From the NCBI GenBank assembly GCA_937875035.1, contig CALNCF010000331.1:1-7853 (forward strand): DNA of 7,853 bases, given 5' to 3'. Position numbers and translations under genes: made by a program. The notes below the pieces were generated by a model, which was not told the origin of the DNA, did not search any database, and saw only the letters and a list, made by a program, of their open reading frames with translations. Position 1 is the stretch's first letter. Each line of letters starts with the position of its first letter. The DNA is from an uncultured Sphingobacteriaceae bacterium (lineage in GTDB: Bacteria; Bacteroidota; Bacteroidia; Sphingobacteriales; Sphingobacteriaceae). Below, one piece after another: positions 6,921 to 7,853 of the stretch.

Positions 6921-6962
6921 GGGAGATGAACGGAAGAATACCGGGGATGAATGGAGAATACC
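6921..6962. repeat. Imperfect tandem duplication, about 21-base unit
   Basis: GGGAGATGAACGGAAGAATACC (6921-6942) is followed directly by GGGGATGAATGGAGAATACC (6943-6962), which differs by one substitution and small deletions. It lies about 80 bases before the -7 element of the receptor gene. Confidence 0.5.
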
Positions 6963-7039
6963 TGTTATCACACAATTTATCACTGTTTTCTGAAACGAAA
7001 TCATTACAAAACGATAGCCTTATCCTGACATTTCTTTTC

Positions 7040-7047
7040 TACGTTTG
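7040..7047 (+). promoter_or_regulatory. Bacteroidota -7 element for the TonB-dependent receptor gene
   Basis: TACGTTTG matches TAnnTTTG completely. No TTG is found at the expected -33 distance (around 7018-7020), so the promoter may be weak or activator-dependent. Transcription would start near 7053, giving a leader of about 43 nt to the ATG at 7096. Confidence 0.5.
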
Positions 7048-7095
7048 CAACCGGAAATGCGCAGGCATTCCACCCCTTTTAAGAACAAACACCTT

Positions 7096-7853
7096 ATGAA
7101 TATGATGAGAAAAAAGTTACTGCTAACGTTCCTGGTGATCTTTACCCTGGGCATACTCAAAACACATGCGCAGCAAAAGTATACCATCAGCGGGTACGTA
7201 AAAAATGCGAAAGATGGTGAAGCGATGATCGGTGTCGTGATCTCGGTAAAAGAAACCGGCTATGGCGTAGCCACCAACCCTTACGGCTTCTATTCACTGA
7301 CCATGCCAAAGGGTACCTATACGGTCAACTACGGATTCCTGGGCTTTGAAACCCAGCAGAAGACCATCAGCCTCGAAGGCAACCAGACCATCAACATCCA
7401 GATGACGGAAAAATCAGACCTCTTGCAGGAAGTGGAAGTGCTTGCTGCGAAGAAGAATGAGAACATCACCAATATGGAGATGAGCATGAACAAGATGGAC
7501 ATCCGCGAGATCAAAAGTATGCCGGCGCTGTTAGGCGAGGTCGATGTGATCCGCAGCATACAGACACTCCCGGGTGTAAGCACCGTAGGCGAAGGAGCTT
7601 CAGGCTTCAACGTACGCGGTGGCGGAGTGGACCAGAACCTGATCCTGCTCGATGAAGCGCCCGTATACAACAGCTCCCACCTCATGGGTTTCTTCTCCGT
7701 ATTTAACCCTGATGCGGTGAAAGATGTGAAGCTGCTGAAAGGCGGCATCCCTGCGCAATACGGCGGGAGGCTTTCTTCCCTGCTGGATGTGCGCATGAAA
7801 GACGGGAATACGAAAACACTCGCGGGTAACGGCGGGATCGGCCTGATCTCAAG
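7096..7853 (+). CDS. TonB-dependent outer-membrane receptor, N-terminal part (3' partial)
   Basis: 252 codons are seen and the frame is still open at the window end. The signal peptide MNMMRKKLLLTFLVIFTLGI...THA (likely cut after A25, before QQK) supports the start; M3 and M4 are alternatives. Residues about 30-103 are a carboxypeptidase-like regulatory domain (YTISGYVKNAKDGEAMIGVV, NPYGFYSLTMPKGTYTVNY, GFE, INIQM). A TonB-box-like stretch LLQEVEVLA (109-117) follows. Residues about 135-240 are the plug: MPALLGEVDVIRSIQTLPGV, GFNVRGGGVDQNLILLDEAP, GGIPAQYGGRLSSLLDV. The barrel is beyond the window; full members are usually 750-1000 residues. Such receptors import a bound ligand through the outer membrane using TonB energy. 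The plug lacks the SusC/RagA-type signature, so a plain receptor, possibly with a lipoprotein partner downstream, is more likely than a SusCD pair. The ligand cannot be told from this part. Confidence 0.93.
   Translation, partial: MNMMRKKLLLTFLVIFTLGILKTHAQQKYTISGYVKNAKDGEAMIGVVISVKETGYGVATNPYGFYSLTMPKGTYTVNYGFLGFETQQKTISLEGNQTINIQMTEKSDLLQEVEVLAAKKNENITNMEMSMNKMDIREIKSMPALLGEVDVIRSIQTLPGVSTVGEGASGFNVRGGGVDQNLILLDEAPVYNSSHLMGFFSVFNPDAVKDVKLLKGGIPAQYGGRLSSLLDVRMKDGNTKTLAGNGGIGLIS

Larger units (their letters stand above)
6682..7039. other. Intergenic region without a recognisable gene
   Basis: No frame here looks like a protein; the + strand ATG frame at 6905-7099 covers the next gene's promoter and has no signal peptide or familiar motif. 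The stretch contains a hairpin that would work as a terminator on the - strand (6819-6845), a long A-rich run (about 6868-6890) and an imperfect 21-base tandem duplication (6921-6962). Confidence 0.6.

Noticed and set aside
6905..7099. 64-codon frame before the receptor gene
   Set aside because: It contains the tandem duplication and the -7 element, ends over the receptor start codon and has no signal peptide or motif.

Overview
The window looks like a chromosomal segment of a member of the phylum Bacteroidota, plausibly the Chitinophagaceae/Sphingobacteriales side, though the exact family is a guess. Three things point there. Two large proteins end in type IX secretion system (T9SS) type A sorting domains. 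Upstream regions carry the Bacteroidota promoter core TAnnTTTG and no clear Shine-Dalgarno sites. The last gene is a TonB-dependent receptor with the N-terminal carboxypeptidase-like regulatory domain typical of this phylum. All supported genes are on the + strand.

Layout. Bases 1-1905 are the 3' part of a secreted, adhesin-like T9SS cargo gene; the frame is open to base 1, so the true start lies outside. A hairpin terminator follows, then a separate promoter. Bases 2117-5920 hold a complete 1267-residue paralogue with signal peptide, long Gly/Asn/Thr-rich beta-repeat stalk, conserved core module and T9SS tail. The last 1860 bases of both genes align end to end with the same total length. A strong terminator (5940-5970) closes this pair.

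An AT-rich intergenic stretch of about 420 bp follows. It has several hairpins, including a GNRA-tetraloop stem at 6311-6334. A very small gene comes next (ATG 6442 or 6430, stop 6651) with its own promoter and terminator. It encodes a signal peptide, a 14-residue Asp/Pro/Gly linker and a PIDGG-hydrophobic-basic C-terminus of the PID-CTERM sorting type. After about 440 bp without a gene, a TonB-dependent receptor starts at 7096 and runs off the window end. It has no stop inside the window, so simple stop-to-stop ORF listings miss it.

How they fit together. Everything here is cell-envelope or surface business: two T9SS-exported surface proteins, a mini-protein with a membrane sorting signal, and an outer-membrane importer. 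Terminators and promoters separate them, so they look like individually transcribed genes rather than one operon. I find no RNA gene of a known family, CRISPR array, insertion sequence or integrase. The most unusual item is the PID-CTERM mini-protein, which is almost nothing but targeting signals.
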